Assembly: GCA_964020155.1 (NCBI GenBank)
Contig: OZ026548.1
Location: 2,109,897 to 2,173,896 of the forward strand
Length of the DNA stretch: 64,000 bases
Direction: 5' to 3'
Source of the DNA: Chondrilla cf. caribensis
Lineage: Eukaryota; Porifera; Demospongiae; Chondrillida; Chondrillidae
Shown here: one piece after another, positions 58,926 through 64,000 of the stretch
How the letters are laid out: every line of letters begins with the position of its first letter
Numbering within the stretch: position 1 is the stretch's first letter
Position numbers and translations under genes: made by a program
Notes under the pieces: generated by a model
What the model saw: only the letters and a program-made list of their open reading frames with translations
Databases searched by the model: none
What the model was told of the DNA's origin: nothing

Positions 58926-59283
58926 ATAGTTATATCCTGCCTAGGTGTGCTGTAGCAGATATAAAGTGCTAATTGATTACCGAGGGCGAAGCCCGAGGTA
59001 ATCTATTAGCACTTTATCTGCTGCAGCTCAACTAGGCAGGATATAACTATCTTGTATCCTGGCCTGGTGAATGATAGACTATTTATACAGCAACTATGCG
59101 CATAGTTCAATACAACATTTTATATGCAATAGAAATGTGTTTACTAATTTCCTGCCTTGTTCTCACGCAATTAACTCTAACAATGAAACCTGTCTGGTGA
59201 CCTGTGCTGTATCACTGACCTGTGCTACATGGCTTATGTACGCACAGATTTCTCTTTGATCCTCCCCTCAACCAGGATACAAG
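58926..59283. mobile_element. Fold-back element in the pseudogene
   Basis: 358 bp absent from copy 1 (site near 9775). The first 125 bp (58926-59050) form one large hairpin: ATAGTTATATCCTGCCTAG at the left, its inverse at the right, with GGGCGAAGCCC at the tip. A second inverted pair CTTGTATCCTGG / CCAGGATACAAG bounds the rest (59052-59283). Confidence 0.7.
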
Positions 59284-61135
59284 TATGTATGTACTATTGT
59301 ATGAGTGTATGTACATACAGTATCCACGTACGTAGGATATGTTTGTCCATTTCTGTAGCAAAGTACTTGTGTGTTCATATTATCCATGATTTTGGGCATT
59401 GCTAAACACGAGACATCTCAAGTACAGGTACGGATGTGTGTGCAGCACTGTGAATGTACTAACATGTGTGAATATACATGCGTGTTAACACTGTAGGTTA
59501 TGCATACATATGTATATTATGCCTTTCGTGAGTCTTACATGAAGAAATGAATGTAGGTTACGTATCTCATATCGGTTCCCACTGCAGGCATCTGCCGTTA
59601 GAACCCTGGGTGTATATACACAGTATCCTAATCTACAAGCAGTGAGTGTACTAGTACGATGTGCTATCAACTTGTTGCAGTGTGCCAGTACAACTCCTTT
59701 ACCTACTCTACACAGGACCTATCCTTTCTCATGGATGCCACACACATTTGTCCATTTTCTGTAGCAAAGTACTTGTGTGTTCATATTGTCCATGATTTTG
59801 GGCATTGCTAAACACGAGACATCTCAAGTACAGGTACGGATGTGTGTGCAACACTGTGAATGTACTAACATGTGTGAATGTGCATACGTTTGTTTATGTG
59901 TGTTAACACTGTAGGTTATGCATACATATGTACATGCATTTTGTGAATCTTGGTTTAAGAAGTAACTATAGGCTATCTCACATCATTTTCCTCTGCAGGC
60001 ATCTGCCGTTAGAACCCTGGGTGTGTATATACAGTATCCTAATCTACAAGCAGTGAGTGTACCAGTACGATGTGCTATCAACTTGTTGCAGTGTGCCAGT
60101 ACAACTCCTTTACCTACTCTACACAGGACCTATCCTTTCTCATGGATGCTACTCATATCATAAGTGAACAGGTGAAGTCAAAGGATCTGCCAATATGTGT
60201 GCAAGCAGCCTGGTCTCTCGGTAACCTCTGTGATGTTCTACGTGGGCGGGAGGAGGTCCTCACCCCCCTGGTGTATGTTCAGCTCCTGGATGCCTGCCTG
60301 TCCACTTGCAAGAACCATGAGCGAGTGAGGGTCAACAGTATCCGAGCACTGGGACACCTACTGTATGGACTGCAAGACAAGCATTTGAGTGAGAGACACA
60401 GTGTTGCTGGACATATGTATTGTATGTACTTACTTATGTACATATACAGGTGTTGTAAGTCCGAAGTTGCAACAATGTATAAAGTTTCTATATCGAGTGG
60501 AGCAGCTAAAGTGAGTGTGGATGAAATGTTCAATGCTATCTCATCTTCTGTACATATGTACGTACTCAGGTGTCAATGTTGCATATGTATGTCAGTATTT
60601 ATGCTCAGTCAAACATAATATTATTGTAAATATGTACATACATCGTTATGTATGTACAATATGTATGTGTGAGTAGATATGTACTGTATTTGCATACATG
60701 CATGCGTACATACAGCATATAGTCTTATCTCCCACCTTTACCTACATACGTACGTACGTATGTATGGGAAAGTGTGCATTCTCACACTGATCCAAAGAAC
60801 CTACAGTCATTTTGTCACAGCTAGACTACACACACACATAAATCACTGCACACAGGTGCCACTGGGCTTCCCCTACAGAAGTACTGCACACTTGTTCTGA
60901 ATGCTCTGACACTGCTGTACACAGTACGTATTGTCCTGTACACAGATCAGATGGAACGGCTGTCATGCTGCCTCCAATGCCCTACTGTATATACAATATA
61001 TTATGTGTATATTTTGTGTTCAGGGTTGACATGTACGTATAAGATGTGTGTGCAATGTAGCTTTGATCATACAAGTACATATGAATGCATGTAAACATAC
61101 TATACTTACAATATATTATGTCACATGTAGTATAT

Positions 61136-61301
<166 letters not shown>

Positions 61302-62435
61302 ATTCTTCAATCTTGTATTTTCCTTCTACAGGTTCGTGTCAGTGCGGTCACTGCATTGTGCTGTGTTAACATGTACCCCACACTGATGGTGGTGTGGGAA
61401 GGGCTGATGCAAGCCATTGAAGCAAGTGATGAAATGAAGGACTTCTCCAAGTTCAAGCACCAGTCAACGCTGCAGTCCAAGCTGTGTGACCTCTTGTGCC
61501 ACCTCATGTGGACCACACCAGACAAGATGAAGGGCGAAGTGGACATGTTGCTGACTCAGCACACTGACCACATTGTAACTTTTATCTCCAAACTGAAGGT
61601 TAGGTGACATGTACAGGATAGTTAACTTGGACTATCTCCACTACTTGTGTATGTAATTGAGGATTGGCATGTTTGTAATGATAAATGTACTCATTATCAA
61701 ACAATGTAGGATGAATGTACATAACTGCATTATTACACACATGCTACATACATGTACATGTACTACAAGTATATTATGTATGAAATGTTTGGTAAACTCT
61801 CTTGTTTTTCCCCCTCCCCCCACAAGCCACTTGAAGACAGCCCTGAAGGTATGTGTATGCAGCCTTGATGTGCTGTACGTGTACGTACATCTACATTACA
61901 TCATATGTAGATATATTATGTATGCTACTGAATAGCAGGGAATTTTCCATGAAGAAATTTTATAATTCATGATCCTCTCTTGTAATACGTACCATTGGTT
62001 GTGGTGGTTTTAATTTGGTGATTTTCGAATTAATGTATTGTAGTGCCATTTGTGACTGAATTTTTATGAGTGTCATTCCACTAATCAAATGAAGCGCAAA
62101 TAACACAAAATGAACCCTTGTGATATTTCCCTCCACATGGTAGAATGAGTGTCTCATATGTAGTGGGTACTGGGTATGTGTCCGTATGCTTATCATACTT
62201 GGGCAGTGTACATGCTTTACATGTGCCTACCGTATGAACACATTGTGTATGTTATTGTATGTGTGTGCTGTTACAGTGTATGTTATATGCAATGTTGATC
62301 TCCCTTGTAATACAAGCCTTCAAACCTTCATTAGGTGGACTATCTCAACTGTGGTCTGCAGCTCAACAGAACAATTTCAAGTCAATTCAATCTTTGTTGT
62401 CTCAATTTATCACTGTACAAGATAATCAACAATAA

Positions 62436-63388
62436 ATCGAAAATATCTACTGCTGCTCAAAATTTTTAATGTTTGAAAACTATTGTTGATTGATCATGCG
62501 CATGTGCTGTATCAGCAATTTTTTTTAATGTTTCTATGTACATACGTACATACATGTGTGTGCATGCATGTGTAACATTTTTATTTGTTCAACTCATGAT
62601 TGTACTGTATGTATGTGTAATAATTCCAACAAAATTATGCTTATATTAAATCAATCGTTGATTGATTTCTTGAATATTATGTGTATTATAATTATTATTA
62701 TAAAATAAAAGTGAGGTACATGGCTATATATGTATTTATTATAAAAATTAATAATGACAGTCTGGAGAGGAAATGCAACAGTGTGCACGGAGCTGAAACA
62801 TACATATCATGCAATCCCATTACTTACAATCAATCTATTATAATTTTGTTTGCTCATTTCTTTGTTAGTTCATTGTTAATAACAATTACATACCATACTA
62901 CTATGCTAAAAAATTAGAAGCATAACAAAGCACTATACAAACTATTAATACAATAATATTATTAATAATAATTGTTTCTATTTCATTTCAAAATTCTGCA
63001 ACTCTAATGGGAGAGAAATAATAATAATAGCTATAGCACCCCAGTATATGCAGTAGTATAAAAAATGATACAGTATTATTACTAAACTTATTCCTGGAAT
63101 AACATTAACTTTTTTAACATTAATTTTGACAATACAAGACAAAATTGATAGTTAACATTGGACACCTAGACATTAATATATTATTATCATATAATATGTG
63201 TGAAGTAAAATTAATTTTAAATTTAATTTATTACAATTATATATGATAACTAATAATTATATTGGTATGTGGTGAAGCATATATATAATTATTAATAGAA
63301 TATTATGTAGGTGAGTAGCATATGAGTGATATTATATGGTCTCGTGAGTGCATATGTACATATGTGTCTGGCTATTGTTCTACGTGAT
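62436..63388. other. Convergent intergenic region, second copy
   Basis: AT-rich counterpart of 13544-16030 without the three pogo-like elements. No coding signal. The minus-strand AATAAA is kept at 63389-63394. Confidence 0.6.
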
Positions 63389-63723
63389 TTTATTCTGTTA
63401 AGTTGTGGGAATAAAGTGTCTGATGCTGTCATTTCTATTTCTATTCCAGGTTTTCTTTAATGTACAATTACATATAAGACAGTTGTAGCCAAGTTGTGAG
63501 AATAAAGTGTCTGATACTGTTCTGGCCCCTTGGGGAGTACATACTCCAGGATCAACATTGGACATGATGCCCTCATAACTACACATTGTAACTAGCATTA
63601 ACTACTTAAAAGTAAATTGTCATTGAAACCATGGAACGGGGAGGAAAGTGTGTGGCTTGACTGTGTATTTAGGTAATTAGTATAATATCATTTGAATTGG
63701 TAAGGTCAGTACAAACCTTACAA

Positions 63724-63807
63724 CTAGTACTTTTGTTGTTGTCTGAGGTACTCCACTACACTTGAATGACCCTTCTCTGTAGCCAGCATTAATGGTGTCT
63801 TTTCATA
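63724..63807 (-). CDS. Last exon of a second ankyrin gene
   Basis: Counterpart of 16280-16363: acceptor CTTTTCTCCATAG, then YEKTPLMLATEKGHSSVVEY, LRQQQKY and TAG. Three replacements relative to copy 1 (K for E, M for I, G for S or similar) and no lesion, so the second kinase-ankyrin gene may be functional although its HEATR6 neighbour is dead. The remaining exons lie beyond the window end. Confidence 0.7.
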   Translation of the reverse strand, partial: YEKTPLMLATEKGHSSVVEYLRQQQKY

Positions 63808-64000
63808 CTATGGAGAAAAGAAAAGACAAAGACTGTGATACTTGATTGATGGACAACTTCGGCATAAGAAGAATGAGTTGAAAGACATTAATATTTAATA
63901 ACTGACTGGAGGCAAGCCTTTTATAACCGCCTTACATGGTGAAAAGCCCCCATCCACCATCTTAGTCTGCATGCATATTAGATATCTGTGAGGAATTGAT

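Overview
This is animal nuclear DNA. It has split genes with GT-AG introns, AT-rich intergenic sequence, long (GT)n/(AC)n tracts, several families of small DNA transposons, an APE-type LINE and a hAT transposon. Gene content (a fibrinogen-like Cys-rich secreted protein, a tyrosine-kinase-like kinase fused to a long ankyrin array, HEATR6 and a tiny SAMD15) suggests an early-branching invertebrate, most likely a sponge. That assignment is inference from gene families. All exon models were built by eye from splice sites, phase and family resemblance; no alignment or search was run.

Layout. 1-786: 3' coding exon of a fibrinogen-like secreted protein (+). 1336-2146: two-exon SAMD15-like SAM-domain gene (-). 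2147-2221: a 75-bp head-to-head promoter. 2222-13543: intact 19-exon HEATR6 homologue (+, 858 codons). 13544-16020: AT-rich intergenic DNA with three pogo-like MITEs. 16280-50116: a very long gene on the minus strand that converges on HEATR6. It starts with a TKL-type kinase exon, continues with seven single-repeat ankyrin exons, then a tandemly duplicated array of 12 ankyrin exons (about 19 repeats), and ends in a short terminal ankyrin exon. A broken LINE (about 17.1-20.2 kb), a nearly complete hAT element (23.7-27.0 kb) and many MITEs sit in its introns. 50.2-52.9 kb: intergenic DNA with a possible divergent small transcript and a 1.28-kb fold-back transposon. 52.9 kb to the end: a second copy of the 2.2-16.5 kb region, containing a clearly dead HEATR6 and, at 63724-63807, an intact last exon of a second ankyrin gene that runs off the window.

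The main structural story is a direct tandem duplication of a [HEATR6 + kinase-ankyrin] block with a period of about 50.7 kb (2194 matches 52927). The duplicated HEATR6 has decayed through frameshifts, stops, exon deletions and an internal repeat. Because the copies are paralogous, the second shows the empty target sites of MITEs present in the first. Inside the kinase-ankyrin gene a second, finer level of duplication is at work: ankyrin cassettes made only of phase-0/phase-0 exons have been copied repeatedly, with junctions at (CA)n tracts, which can lengthen the ankyrin domain without breaking the frame.
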